The position numbers and the translations under genes are program-made. From Synergistaceae bacterium (GTDB taxonomy: Bacteria; Synergistota; Synergistia; Synergistales; Aminobacteriaceae), in contig JAFVEW010000018.1 in assembly GCA_017475805.1 (NCBI GenBank), forward strand, positions 1 through 17,639: a stretch of 17,639 nucleotides of DNA. The letters are read 5' to 3'. Positions 1-8,017 of the stretch are shown here, one piece after another. The notes beneath the pieces are model-generated. The model was not told the origin of the DNA. It saw nothing but the letters and a program-made list of their open reading frames with translations, and made no database searches. Positions within the stretch are counted from its first letter, which is position 1. Each line of letters starts with the position of its first letter.

Positions 1-339
1 GAGGAACGCAATATACTTCGAAAATATTTCGACAGTTAATTGATGAACTAGGTTTCCGTCAGTCGCTTTCAGCTCCAGGTTGTCCTTATGATAATGCAGT
101 AGTTGAAACATTCTTCAAATTTCTCAAAAAGGAAGAAATAAATAGACGAAAGTTTTCGCAAATTGAAGAAGTAAAACAGTCTGTATTTTCTTATATTGAA
201 GGATATTATAATAAAAAGCGGCCTCATAGTGCTAATGGCGGACTTTCTCCAGATGAGGGAGAAGCGGAATTTTGGACAAAAAAGAAGTAATTTTTTATTT
301 ATTTTACTTTTTCGTGTCCACTTTATTGAATATTATCCA
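1..339 (+). mobile_element. 3' end of an IS3-family insertion sequence (left part outside window)
   Basis: The element is defined by the C-terminal end of an IS3-family transposase (3-290) and a plausible terminal inverted repeat just after it. Read inward from 339 on the minus strand the sequence begins TGGATAAT and reaches GTGGACACG after 18 nt. From memory, this is the arrangement at the ends of IS3-type elements (TG terminus, then GTGGACACG at the same distance). The right boundary is therefore put at 339, giving CA as the terminal dinucleotide. The left end and the target duplication lie outside the window, so I cannot say whether the element is complete. It sits about 75 nt from the terminator-like hairpin downstream of ftsH and does not interrupt a visible gene. 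Confidence 0.75.
3..290 (+). CDS. IS3-family transposase OrfB, C-terminal part (5' partial)
   Basis: The frame is open from the window edge and ends with TAA at 288-290, giving 95 residues of the C-terminal part of an rve/DDE integrase core. It starts at GTQYTS, which in IS3 transposases directly follows the second catalytic Asp (HSDRG-QYTS), so that Asp lies just outside the window. The motif SAPGCPYDNAVVETFFKFLK carries the third catalytic residue, Glu35 of the fragment. The ending YNKKRPHSANGGLSPDE is the usual YN..RPH...LSP tail of the family. OrfB catalyses cut-and-circularise transposition, normally as an OrfAB frameshift product. The visible part has no internal stop. Confidence 0.9.
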   Translation, partial: GTQYTSKIFRQLIDELGFRQSLSAPGCPYDNAVVETFFKFLKKEEINRRKFSQIEEVKQSVFSYIEGYYNKKRPHSANGGLSPDEGEAEFWTKKK

Positions 340-414
340 ATATTTCATCGTATGCCATAACTTTATATTGTACATTTTTTAATTTTTTTAGCTATAAAAT
401 TAAGATTTTTGTAG

Positions 415-449
415 TAATAAAAAATAAATTCCCGACTCGCGCCAGGAAC
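415..449 (-). terminator. Possible rho-independent terminator downstream of ftsH
   Basis: On the minus strand, about 45 nt after the ftsH stop, GTTCCTG and CGGGAAT can form a 7-bp stem (two G-U pairs) around the 8-nt loop GCGCGAGT. A T-rich tract follows (TTATTTTTTATTA). It is in the right place to end the long minus-strand array. The stem is short and the U tract is interrupted, so the call is tentative. Confidence 0.45.
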
Positions 450-493
450 TCTTCTCTAAGAGATTATAACATAAAAAATAAAATTTTGTTTCG

Positions 494-2416
494 TTAATTT
501 TCTTCTTGAGCTTCTTCTTTTTCTGCTTTTTCTTTCTTTTCTTTTTCAACGATTGCTTGAATCTCTTCGTTGTTAATGACTTCTTTTTTCTGCAGAGTTT
601 CAGCAACTTCATGCAAAACTTTTTCATGTTCCTTCAAAATATTAATCGCTTGATCTTGAGCTTCAGTTACAAGCCTGCGGATTTCAGCGTCAATAGTCTG
701 TGCTGTAGCGTCGCCTGTGTCTTCGCGGATTTGAGTCGCACCGCCTAAATACATCATCGTTGGAGCTGCGTAACGAACAGGGCCAAGCTCTGATGACATT
801 CCAAACTCAATAACCATTCGCCGTGCAGTTTCAGTTGCTCGTTCTAAGTCATTCGATGCTCCTGTAGTAGGTTCGTCGAAAACTAAAAGTTCAGCCGCCC
901 GACCGCCGAGCATTACAGCCATTCGAGTTTTTAATTCATTTTCGCTGACTAAATATTGATCTTCTGTCGGCATTTGCATAGTGTAACCTAAAGCACCTTT
1001 AGTTGTCGGAATAATGCTGACTTTATGAACAGGGTCAGAGCCCGGCAAATAGCAGGCTACGAGGGCGTGTCCCGTCTCATGATAAGCGACTTTTTTGCGA
1101 ATTTCAGGAGTTAATGGCGTTTTTCTTTGAAGACCTGCAACGACTCTTTCTATCGCTAAATCAAAATCATTAGTAGAAACACTGTCGGCTTTGCGTCGTG
1201 CTGCTAAGAGTGCTGCTTCATTAGCAATATTTGCTAATTCTGCTCCTGAAAATCCCGGCGTAACTTTCGCAATTTCACGCAAATTAACTTCTTGAGCAAG
1301 CGGAATTTTTCGAGTATGAATTTTCAAAATTTCTTCGCGGCCTTCTTCAGTCGGAAGGACAACTTGAATTTGTCTGTCAAAACGTCCCGGCCTCAATAAA
1401 GCCTGATCTAAAATTTCCGGTCTGTTAGTCGCGCCCATGATAACTATGCCGTCATTTTCTTCAAATCCGTCCATCTCTGCTAATAGTTGGTTAAGCGTGT
1501 TCTCCTGCTCTGAATTTCCGTTATAAGCGTTCATTCTTGATTGTCCTATAGCGTCGATTTCGTCCATGAAAATAATACACGGAGCTTTTTTCTTAGCTTG
1601 GTCGAATAAATCTCTGACACGAGCCGCGCCGACGCCTACAAACATTTCAACGAAACTTGAGCCGGTTATAAAAAAGAACGGAACATCAGCTTCACCCGCC
1701 GTAGCCTTAGCGAGTAAAGTTTTACCTGTGCCGGGAGGACCTACAAGCAAGACACCGCGAGGCAATTTCGCACCGAATTTGTCAAAGCGTTTAGGGTCTT
1801 TCAAAAAATCTATAATTTCTCGAAGTTCGACTTCCGCTTCACCTGCGCCGCCTATGTCATTAAAATGAACGCCCGTTAATTCACCCTGAAGTTCTTTAGC
1901 CCGGCTTCGGCCAAAAGAGAAAATGCTTCCTATACCTCCGCCGCCTGCGCCTCCCATGTTCTTAAAAATGAAATACCAAAGAATCATTAAAGGCAGCAGC
2001 GGGAGCAAAATTCCCATTAATAAATCCATAATAGTGTCGCGTTGAGCAATCCCGCCGAATTTAATATTAGACTTTGAGAGTTTTTCGATTAATGACGGAT
2101 CATCGAGCCTCACGACGCTTTTAATGCTGCCGTTGCCGGGAGTTTTGCTTTTTCTATTTTTATTTGAAAAAATTACGCCGCCGACTATAGGTCTTTTATC
2201 CGGGCTTGTCGCGCCTTCTTTGAGGGCGTAAGTTATGCGGCTTTCTGTGATGTCAAGAGTTTCGATAATATTTTTATCTAAGTCAGCTAAAAATTCGCTG
2301 TAAGGCACCTCGCCCTGCTTTTCAACATAAGGTTTATAAATATATTCTGAGAAAAGCCACGTCGCTATTAATGCGCCTAAGAAAAACCATACTGAAAATT
2401 TTTGTCCTTTGTTCAT
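494..2416 (-). CDS. ftsH: ATP-dependent zinc metalloprotease FtsH
   Basis: A 640-aa membrane-anchored AAA+ protease that extracts and degrades membrane and short-lived cytosolic proteins as a hexamer. It has a first membrane helix at about residues 8-27, an extracytoplasmic region, a second helix at about 131-151 and a Gly-rich linker at about 154-163. The AAA domain has Walker A GPPGTGKT (226-233), Walker B IIFMDEID (281-288) and the second region of homology with the arginine finger ([18 protein letters not shown]). The zinc protease motif is HETGH (446-450), with the third ligand likely Asp in SNDLERAT (about 523). The C-terminus is a Glu/Lys-rich tail. Length is normal for the family. It is the last gene of the array, 52 nt after the preceding gene; the closest Shine-Dalgarno-like AAAGGA lies unusually far (about 22 nt) from the ATG. 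Confidence 0.97.
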   Translation of the reverse strand: MNKGQKFSVWFFLGALIATWLFSEYIYKPYVEKQGEVPYSEFLADLDKNIIETLDITESRITYALKEGATSPDKRPIVGGVIFSNKNRKSKTPGNGSIKSVVRLDDPSLIEKLSKSNIKFGGIAQRDTIMDLLMGILLPLLPLMILWYFIFKNMGGAGGGGIGSIFSFGRSRAKELQGELTGVHFNDIGGAGEAEVELREIIDFLKDPKRFDKFGAKLPRGVLLVGPPGTGKTLLAKATAGEADVPFFFITGSSFVEMFVGVGAARVRDLFDQAKKKAPCIIFMDEIDAIGQSRMNAYNGNSEQENTLNQLLAEMDGFEENDGIVIMGATNRPEILDQALLRPGRFDRQIQVVLPTEEGREEILKIHTRKIPLAQEVNLREIAKVTPGFSGAELANIANEAALLAARRKADSVSTNDFDLAIERVVAGLQRKTPLTPEIRKKVAYHETGHALVACYLPGSDPVHKVSIIPTTKGALGYTMQMPTEDQYLVSENELKTRMAVMLGGRAAELLVFDEPTTGASNDLERATETARRMVIEFGMSSELGPVRYAAPTMMYLGGATQIREDTGDATAQTIDAEIRRLVTEAQDQAINILKEHEKVLHEVAETLQKKEVINNEEIQAIVEKEKKEKAEKEEAQEEN

Positions 2417-2468
2417 TTTGAAAAATTTATAGCTTAAAATCCTTTCTTAATTTCTTTTCTTAAAATTT

Positions 2469-2921
2469 TTATTTAATTCCTAATTGATTAAAAAAAGCTC
2501 TGCCGCTATTGTTGCGTTGCCTTCGCTCTTTAAGTCTAAAAAATTCTTCGTCAATTTCGTCGCGTTCTGATTGAGCAACGGGCATAAGATTAAGAAAATT
2601 ATCTAACTTGTTCTCTAAATCTTCAATTTCTTTTTTGCCCGGCGGAGCTGTCCTCCCGATATTTTTAAGACTCATTACTGCTAAGTCAGCGATTAAAATT
2701 GCCATGTCGTGAAGTTCTTTATCAGTCCGGGAATTTTTTTCGCTGTCGTCTTCGTCATCAGGATTATTTTTGACTCTCGTTGCAAAACATAAAAATCCTA
2801 CAGCCATTGCAAGCCACGCGGCACCGCCTGGTATATTATCAATATAAAACATATAGCCCGCGAAAATGCTCGTGATTAATCCGGCGCAAAATAAAGCCCA
2901 TCGAAAAAGTTTTTCAATCAT
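2469..2921 (-). CDS. Unrecognised two-helix membrane protein (150 aa)
   Basis: I do not recognise this family. The N-terminus has two hydrophobic segments (about 5-27 and 32-48), predicting a hairpin in the membrane. A strongly acidic linker follows (NNPDDEDDSEKNSRTD, about 52-67), then a helical cytoplasmic C-terminal half rich in charged residues (about 68-150) with one hydrophobic stretch, LHDMAILIADLAVMSL. No catalytic motif is visible. Its ATG lies inside the end of gmk (8-nt overlap, ATGATTGA), and no Shine-Dalgarno sequence is obvious, so translation is probably coupled to gmk. It precedes ftsH by 52 nt. A membrane-associated accessory role is possible but not shown. Consistent codon use and tight packing make it a real gene. 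Confidence 0.8.
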   Translation of the reverse strand: MIEKLFRWALFCAGLITSIFAGYMFYIDNIPGGAAWLAMAVGFLCFATRVKNNPDDEDDSEKNSRTDKELHDMAILIADLAVMSLKNIGRTAPPGKKEIEDLENKLDNFLNLMPVAQSERDEIDEEFFRLKERRQRNNSGRAFFNQLGIK

Positions 2922-3495
2922 TTATAATTTTTAATATTAAATCTCTAAGTTCTCGTGAAGCAATTTCTAAATCGTCATTTATAACGACGTAATCATATTT
3001 ATCTTTTAATTCGAGTTCTTTTCTCGCATTATTTAATCTTAATTTCAAATTTTCTTCTGTTTCTGTATGTCTGTCTCGAAGCCTTTTTTCTAATTCTTCA
3101 ATCGAAGGCGGCGCGATAAAAATTAAAATTGAATCTGAAATCTTTTCACGGACTTGCAAAGCTCCCTGAACGTCAATCTCAAGCAGAACACTTTTACCTG
3201 CTTCTAATTCTTTCATGACGTCGGCTTTAAGAGTCCCGTAAAAATCCGCATGAACATGAGCGTATTCTAAAAATAAATTTTTTTCTATATCTTCTTTGAA
3301 TTTTTCGTGAGTTATAAATCTATATTGAACGCCGTCAAATTCGCCTTCTCGAGGTTTTCTCGTCGTGCATGAAATTGAATAAACTAAATCTTTAATATCA
3401 TCAAGAGCCCGTTCTCTTAAAGTTCCTTTGCCTGCGCCGCTCGGCCCTGAAATTACGAATAATTTTCCCGGTTTATTTTTAATTTTATTCGACAT
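2914..3495 (-). CDS. gmk: Guanylate kinase
   Basis: A 193-aa P-loop kinase that phosphorylates GMP to GDP with ATP in the cytosol. The Walker A loop is GPSGAGKGT (17-25). The GMP-binding region TTRKPREGE followed by GVQYRF (about 44-60) carries the Ser/Tyr/Arg contacts of the family. The segment LLEIDVQGA is the usual Asp-containing strand before the lid, and RLRDRHTETEENLKLRL is the lid helix with arginines. Length is normal. The start overlaps the end of yicC by 11 nt; the yicC-gmk pairing is common in bacteria. The end overlaps the next gene. Confidence 0.97.
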   Translation of the reverse strand: MSNKIKNKPGKLFVISGPSGAGKGTLRERALDDIKDLVYSISCTTRKPREGEFDGVQYRFITHEKFKEDIEKNLFLEYAHVHADFYGTLKADVMKELEAGKSVLLEIDVQGALQVREKISDSILIFIAPPSIEELEKRLRDRHTETEENLKLRLNNARKELELKDKYDYVVINDDLEIASRELRDLILKIIND

Positions 3496-4372
3496 TTTGG
3501 ATTTGTTCTCTCATTCTTTCGATGCAAGTTTTAGCTTCGACGACAAGCCAGCGAAATTCAGCGTCATTAACTTTTGAGCCCATAGTATTAACTTCGCGGA
3601 GCATTTCTTGAATCAAAAAATCTAATTTTTTTCCTGAAGTTTCTTCGCTGTCCATAACCTGATGAAATTTTCCTGCGTGAGCTTCCATTCGCGCAATTTC
3701 TTCTGAAATGTCCCAACGGTCAGCCGCGAGTGTAACTTCTTCAGCTATTCGAGGCTCGTCTATTTCAAGATTATAATGTTCTAAAACTTCCGTGATTCTT
3801 GATTTTATAGATTCTAAGGCGTCATTGCGGGCAATTTTCCAACGTTCGTTCATATCAGCTAATAATTTTTCGAGCAAAGCTAAATCTCCGGCAATTTTTA
3901 ATTTTAATTTTTCGCCTTCGGATTTTTTCATTTCCATTAAAGAAATAATAGCTTCTCTTGCTATGTCGTCCCAAACGTCAAGATTTTCAAGGGCAGCTTG
4001 AGCCGCCGCGTTAGAATCTGCACCGATTAAGCCGGGAATCATTAATAAATCCGTTAGATTATAAGAAAAATCGAGATTATTTTTATCTGCGATATTTCTA
4101 ATTTGATTATATAAATTCATAATGCTGTCTTCATTAATCACGGGAATTTGAGCACCGGGATTCCAAGTTATCGAAACAGAGAGCTTGACTTTACCGCGCC
4201 CTATTAAAGAGCGCATTAAATTTAAGAGTCTATTTTCAAGTGAAATTAATTCTTGCGGAAGTCTTACGGAAAAATCTTGAAATTTATGATTTATCGAAGA
4301 TATTTCGACAACGACAGTACCCCACGAAAATTCGCAAGACTTGCTGCCGAAGCCTGTCATGCTTAAAAACAT
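3485..4372 (-). CDS. yicC: YicC/YloC-family endoribonuclease
   Basis: A 295-aa protein of the YicC family, described as endoribonucleases acting on small RNAs and in stationary phase. The N-terminus MFLSMTGFGS matches the family's typical MxxSMTGYG opening. The C-terminus, from EEIARMEAHAGKFHQV through GKKLDFLIQEMLREVNT to IERMREQIQNVE, matches the conserved C-terminal domain (KLDFL.QE..RE..T and REQ.QN.E). The start is supported by AGGAG 12-13 nt upstream of the ATG. It lies 47 nt after plsC, one of the wider gaps in the array, and overlaps gmk by 11 nt. I see no convincing promoter or terminator in that gap. Confidence 0.93.
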   Translation of the reverse strand: MFLSMTGFGSKSCEFSWGTVVVEISSINHKFQDFSVRLPQELISLENRLLNLMRSLIGRGKVKLSVSITWNPGAQIPVINEDSIMNLYNQIRNIADKNNLDFSYNLTDLLMIPGLIGADSNAAAQAALENLDVWDDIAREAIISLMEMKKSEGEKLKLKIAGDLALLEKLLADMNERWKIARNDALESIKSRITEVLEHYNLEIDEPRIAEEVTLAADRWDISEEIARMEAHAGKFHQVMDSEETSGKKLDFLIQEMLREVNTMGSKVNDAEFRWLVVEAKTCIERMREQIQNVE

Positions 4373-4419
4373 TTTTATTTTTTATCTCCTTAGTTAAGTT
4401 AAAGAGCTATAATTTTTTT

Positions 4420-5049
4420 CTAAACTTTCTCTAATTCTTTCATGGCCTTGTCTAATTCAGCCATGATTACATTTCGTCCGTCTTTGCTTTTATAAATTTC
4501 TTCCGTGAAGGTCAGGGGCTTGCCAAAAATGATTTTAATTTTCTTAGGCTTAACAAATTTCGCGCCCGTCGGCATTGCTTCATAAGAACCTTTAATAATT
4601 GCAGGCAATATCGGAGCTTCACAACGCGCCGCAATCACAGCTACGCCGCCTTCAAGAGGCTGTAATTTTCCGTCTAAACTTCGTCCGCCTTCAGGGAAAA
4701 TTAAAACGTCGCTGCCGTCTTGATAAAGTTTCATGAAGCCGCGCAAAGCTCCCGCCGCCGAAGCGTTAGAATCTCGTGCTACAGGTACAGCTCCAAGTGC
4801 ACGAATACAAGCAGCAAAGATTTTGTTATGGAATAATTCTTCTTTAGCGAAATATCGTAACATTCTTGGGAAGAAACACCCGACAACTAACGGATCTAAA
4901 TTGCTTACGTGATTGCAGGCAACTATAAATTTTTGATTAGGGTTAATTTTTTCGAGCCACTTGACGGAACAGCGATTATAAATTTTCAGTAAAAAAATAA
5001 AAAAATATTTGACAATGGCATAAAAAATTTTGCTTTGTTGATTTTTCAT
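4420..5049 (-). CDS. plsC: 1-acyl-sn-glycerol-3-phosphate acyltransferase (PlsC)
   Basis: A 209-aa lysophosphatidate acyltransferase-type protein that acylates the 2-position of lysophosphatidic acid to give phosphatidic acid at the inner membrane. An N-terminal hydrophobic stretch (about 9-24) anchors it. The catalytic NHxxxxD motif is seen as NHVSNLD (46-52, with His47 and Asp52). Block III is FPEGGRS (118-124), and the later PAIIKGS stretch is the fourth conserved block. Length is slightly short but typical of compact bacterial PlsC. Its ATG overlaps the cmk stop codon by 4 nt (ATGA). A cmk-plsC pair is a known arrangement in several anaerobic lineages. Confidence 0.93.
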   Translation of the reverse strand: MKNQQSKIFYAIVKYFFIFLLKIYNRCSVKWLEKINPNQKFIVACNHVSNLDPLVVGCFFPRMLRYFAKEELFHNKIFAACIRALGAVPVARDSNASAAGALRGFMKLYQDGSDVLIFPEGGRSLDGKLQPLEGGVAVIAARCEAPILPAIIKGSYEAMPTGAKFVKPKKIKIIFGKPLTFTEEIYKSKDGRNVIMAELDKAMKELEKV

Positions 5050-5705
5050 TTTGCTAATGCCTCATTAACATGTTCAACGATAAAATTGACGGCTTGTTCT
5101 TCAGTCAAATCCGAAGTATCTAAATAAATCGCTCCTTCAGGAACACTCAGCGGCGCAAGCTCACGAGTCGAGTCGTTAATGTCGCGCTGCTTAATCGAAC
5201 TTAAAATTTCGTCATAATCAGCTTCTTGGCCTTTAGAAATTCTTTCGAGATAACGGCGTTTTGCACGAGCTTCAGGGCTTGCAGTCAAAAAAAATTTAAC
5301 TTTAGCGCCAGGAAAAACAACGCTCCCGACGTCTCTGCCTTCAGCGATGAGAGAACCGTAATGTTCCTGATCCTTTTGAAGACCAAGCAGTGCAGCACGA
5401 ACTAAAGGCACAGCAGAATAAACCGAAGCAAGTTCATCAACTTCGGGAGTTCTGATTTCGCCGCTGACATCAAAGCCATTAACAAGCACAGAATTTTGTT
5501 TTAACTCTATCTTAATTTCGCTGAGAGCTTCGCGCAAAAATTCTTCGCTGTCCGGCTTAATTTCGGACTTCGCTAAAATCAGCGCGATTGCTCTGTAAAT
5601 TGCCCCGGTGTCGAGATACTTAATCCCAAGTTCAAGGGCGGCACGTTTAGCAACAGAACTCTTCCCCGCACCTGCAGGGCCGTCAATCGTTACGACATAG
5701 TTCAT
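5046..5705 (-). CDS. cmk: Cytidylate kinase
   Basis: A 219-aa (d)CMP kinase that makes CDP/dCDP for nucleic acid and CDP-lipid synthesis. Near the N-terminus is the P-loop DGPAGAGKSS (8-17), followed by YLDTGAIYRA, the usual substrate-binding motif. EGRDVGSVVFPGA carries the conserved GRDxG arginine and aspartate. The segment RRYLERISKGQE and the downstream QRDINDSTRELAPL are the lid and CMP-contact segments. Length is normal. It starts 9 nt after the HDOD gene with no clear Shine-Dalgarno sequence, and its stop overlaps plsC by 4 nt, so translational coupling on both sides is likely. Confidence 0.97.
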   Translation of the reverse strand: MNYVVTIDGPAGAGKSSVAKRAALELGIKYLDTGAIYRAIALILAKSEIKPDSEEFLREALSEIKIELKQNSVLVNGFDVSGEIRTPEVDELASVYSAVPLVRAALLGLQKDQEHYGSLIAEGRDVGSVVFPGAKVKFFLTASPEARAKRRYLERISKGQEADYDEILSSIKQRDINDSTRELAPLSVPEGAIYLDTSDLTEEQAVNFIVEHVNEALAK

Positions 5706-5714
5706 AATAATAGA

Positions 5715-6605
5715 TTAAAGTCCAGCCATGTCGCCCATATCCGTAGAAACAGAAGAAACGAAATCGATCATTTCAGCTAATAACGCTTCAAAATTTTTTA
5801 TTCCGAGTCTTTCAAGAGGCTCTGGGAACATATAAGACTGCAGACCGTCAGCACCGAGACCAATTCCGAGCATTAAGCAGATCGAATTAGCAACAGTAAC
5901 AATATCGAGCAAAGGCTGATGCTGCAATTTATCTTCAGGAATTTCGTTAGGTCTATGATGATAGGCCACCGCTATTCTATAGGCTTCAGGCATTTCCCAT
6001 TTCTTGACCATGATTTCACCGATAGCAGCGTGATCAAAACCTAAAACATTAACTTCTGCCTGAGTAAACGGAATATGTTTTTCTTCGACCATTTTGACAA
6101 TAATTCCATAGCCGAAGCGGACATAGTCGTTAAGAATTACTTTGCCGATGTCGTGAAGCAAGCCACCTACATAAGCATCTTCCTGCGGGACTTTGCCTGT
6201 AATTCTCGCTAACTCTCTTGAAGTGTAAGCTACCATTAAAGAATGTCGCCACAGTTCGCCCCTGTCAAGCGCGTAACCTGTCAAACCTTTGTCCATAGCT
6301 GAGTAAACCGTCGCGGCTAAGATTAAATTTCTGACACTCTTATAACCGAGCAGCGCAATAGCCTCTGAAATATTTGAGATAGTTCGCGTCATTCCATAAG
6401 CTCCTGAATTAGCAAGTTTCAAAATTCGCAGGACAAGTCCTTCGTCTCTTGAAAGGCTTTTCGCAACGTCAGCAGCGTTACTTTCAGGGTCATTTAATTT
6501 TTTCATCGTTTCGATAACGAATTGCGGGAACGATTTTATATCTGACATTTTGCTGATAATTTTATTTTTTATAATTTCTCTTGATTTCTCGTCGATCTCA
6601 CTCAT
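5715..6605 (-). CDS. HDOD domain protein (signal-output HD-superfamily)
   Basis: An HDOD-domain protein of 296 aa. The HDOD core runs from about residue 24 (SFPQFVIETMKKLND) through LSRDEGLVLRILKLANSGAYG and ISEAIALLGYKSVRNLIL. A phosphohydrolase-like HD half follows, with HSLMVAYTSREL, the motif LLHDIGK, FDHAAIGE and AYHHRP. Many HDOD proteins have lost the metal site; here the H...HD...H...HH residues appear present, so catalytic activity is not excluded. HDOD proteins usually act in c-di-GMP, chemotaxis or stress signalling. The start is placed at the second ATG because AGGAGG is 8 nt upstream of it but only 2 nt upstream of the first ATG at 6611. It sits between rluB and cmk. Confidence 0.88.
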   Translation of the reverse strand: MSEIDEKSREIIKNKIISKMSDIKSFPQFVIETMKKLNDPESNAADVAKSLSRDEGLVLRILKLANSGAYGMTRTISNISEAIALLGYKSVRNLILAATVYSAMDKGLTGYALDRGELWRHSLMVAYTSRELARITGKVPQEDAYVGGLLHDIGKVILNDYVRFGYGIIVKMVEEKHIPFTQAEVNVLGFDHAAIGEIMVKKWEMPEAYRIAVAYHHRPNEIPEDKLQHQPLLDIVTVANSICLMLGIGLGADGLQSYMFPEPLERLGIKNFEALLAEMIDFVSSVSTDMGDMAGL

Positions 6606-6629
6606 GAACATTGCCTCCTTTTTGAAAAA

Positions 6630-7346
6630 TTAAACTACTCCGCCATTGAATATTTTAGTGTACAGCTCTGAAAAAGACAAACGCATAAATTCACCGGGCT
6701 TTAATTTTTCGAGAGTCATAGCTCCGATTTTTCGGCGAATTAATCTTTTAACATTGAAGCCAGCTTGTTTAGCCATTATTCTAATTTCGCGTTTAAGTCC
6801 TTCAGCTATAATTATATTTATCCATTGATTTTTAGGTTCTCTGTCCATGACATTAATACTTATCGGCTTAACGAGTCGGCCTTCTGTAATTTCAAAGCCG
6901 CGACGCCATCTTTCAAGCTGCTTATTATTAATAGGAAGATTTAATAAAGCCTCGTATTCTTTATGAATTTCTTTAGACGGGTGCAAAACATTTTGAGTAA
7001 AATTCCCGTCGTTTGTTAAAATCAAAAGTCCTTCGCTTTCCTTATCTAATCTTCCAACAGGATAGAGTCTTTCTTTGCAATCCTTAATTAAATCAATTAT
7101 AACAGGATCATATTTATCGCTGACGGCGCAGACATAGCCGACGGGTTTATTAATAACATAATAGACATGCTCAGAAAATTTCAAAATTTTTTTGTCGAGA
7201 GTTACTGTGTCATTTTCTGTGTCAACTTGAAAAAACGGAGCTAAAACAATTTTACCGTTGACCTGAACATGGCCTTCAAGAATTATAATTTCAGATTTCC
7301 GCCTTGAAGCTACTCCGCACGATGATAAAAAAGAATTAAGACGCAA
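6630..7346 (-). CDS. rluB: rRNA pseudouridine synthase, RluB/RsuA family
   Basis: A 238-aa protein with an N-terminal S4 RNA-binding domain (MRLNSFLSSCGVASRRKSE) and a pseudouridine synthase domain. The catalytic motif is GRLDKESEGLLILTNDG with Asp101. Later conserved segments are KEYEALL and EGLKREIRIM, plus LIRRKIGAMTLEKLKPGE. The family isomerises uridine in 16S or 23S rRNA; adjacency to scpAB favours the RluB type. The start codon is TTG, supported by exact agreement of MRLN.FL..CGVASRRK with the usual family N-terminus; AGGAG is 13 nt upstream. It begins 2 nt after the vapC stop codon. Confidence 0.92.
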   Translation of the reverse strand: MRLNSFLSSCGVASRRKSEIIILEGHVQVNGKIVLAPFFQVDTENDTVTLDKKILKFSEHVYYVINKPVGYVCAVSDKYDPVIIDLIKDCKERLYPVGRLDKESEGLLILTNDGNFTQNVLHPSKEIHKEYEALLNLPINNKQLERWRRGFEITEGRLVKPISINVMDREPKNQWINIIIAEGLKREIRIMAKQAGFNVKRLIRRKIGAMTLEKLKPGEFMRLSFSELYTKIFNGGVV

Positions 7347-7348
7347 AA

Positions 7349-7756
7349 TTAATTTTCATCTCCTGTCCAGTCTTGAAGAATTAAACCGGGGACTCTTGAA
7401 AATTCTTTTACGTTATGAGTGATAACTGTGAAATTTCTTGCAATTCCCTGAGCGGCGATCATAACATCATAAAGCCCGATTGGCAGACCTTGCCGTTCGA
7501 GACCTGCGCGAATTTTACCGCAGACTTCAGCGTCTTCATGAGTAAACGGCGTGATATTAAATGTAGAAATAAATTCATTCATTCTCAGAACATTATTTTC
7601 ACTCCATTTACTTTTCATAGCTCCGTAATGAAGTTCGCTGATAACAACAGTAGAAATATAAATATCGTCAGAGGGTAAGGAAATTAATTTTTTTCTCACC
7701 CATGGATATTTATTATTCATTGCGTAGATGCAAATGTTTGTATCGATGAGATACAT
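7349..7756 (-). CDS. vapC: PIN-domain ribonuclease toxin (VapC family)
   Basis: A 135-aa PIN-domain protein. The Mg-binding acidic set is visible: Asp5 in LIDTN, Glu41 in ISELHYG and Asp97 in LPIGLYDVMIAA. The C-terminal ITHNVKEFSRVPGL...DW is characteristic of VapC toxins that cleave tRNA or rRNA. AAGGGG about 8 nt upstream supports the ATG. It follows vapB by 12 nt in the normal antitoxin-then-toxin order and ends 2 nt before rluB. All PIN active-site positions I can check are intact, so it is probably active. It is unusual in sitting inside a run of essential genes. Confidence 0.92.
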   Translation of the reverse strand: MYLIDTNICIYAMNNKYPWVRKKLISLPSDDIYISTVVISELHYGAMKSKWSENNVLRMNEFISTFNITPFTHEDAEVCGKIRAGLERQGLPIGLYDVMIAAQGIARNFTVITHNVKEFSRVPGLILQDWTGDEN

Positions 7757-7768
7757 TGAAAAATCCCC

Positions 7769-7990
7769 TTAAGGTTTTACATTCAGCATAGGCTGATTAC
7801 GGTCTTCCATGAAATCATCAGGGAATGTTCCTGCTGTTTGTTTGAAAGGTAGCCAGCGGTCATTTGTAGGCCACAAAAAAACAACTCCTCCTGACTCATT
7901 CACAAATAACTCTTCTTGATTTAACTGAAATTCTTTTGGTAATAAAATAGCTTGTCCTTTGTCGTTTTGAATAACTTTTGCTTTCAACAT
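7769..7990 (-). CDS. vapB: VapB-type antitoxin
   Basis: A 73-aa AbrB/SpoVT-fold antitoxin. The N-terminus MLKAKVIQNDKGQAILLPKE is the swapped-hairpin DNA-binding motif (...K.F..G.SQAV.LPKEF). GGVVFLWP is the second strand pair, and the acidic C-terminus (FPDDFMEDR) would be the toxin-neutralising tail. The start is put at ATG 7990, with AAGGAG 8 nt upstream; an in-frame GTG three codons earlier overlaps that Shine-Dalgarno sequence and is unlikely. VapB-VapC complexes normally repress their own promoter, but no clear operator or promoter is visible in the 27-nt gap after scpB. Confidence 0.88.
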   Translation of the reverse strand: MLKAKVIQNDKGQAILLPKEFQLNQEELFVNESGGVVFLWPTNDRWLPFKQTAGTFPDDFMEDRNQPMLNVKP

Positions 7991-8017
7991 TAAAATCACT
8001 CCTTAAAAAAATTAAAA

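Noticed and set aside
400..627. 75-aa Lys-rich minus-strand open frame
   Set aside because: It is a frame-shifted shadow of the Glu/Lys-rich end of ftsH and extends over the terminator-like hairpin.
506..748. Phe-rich plus-strand open frame
   Set aside because: Antisense shadow of the FtsH C-terminal charged tail; composition is explained by the Glu/Lys codons on the other strand.
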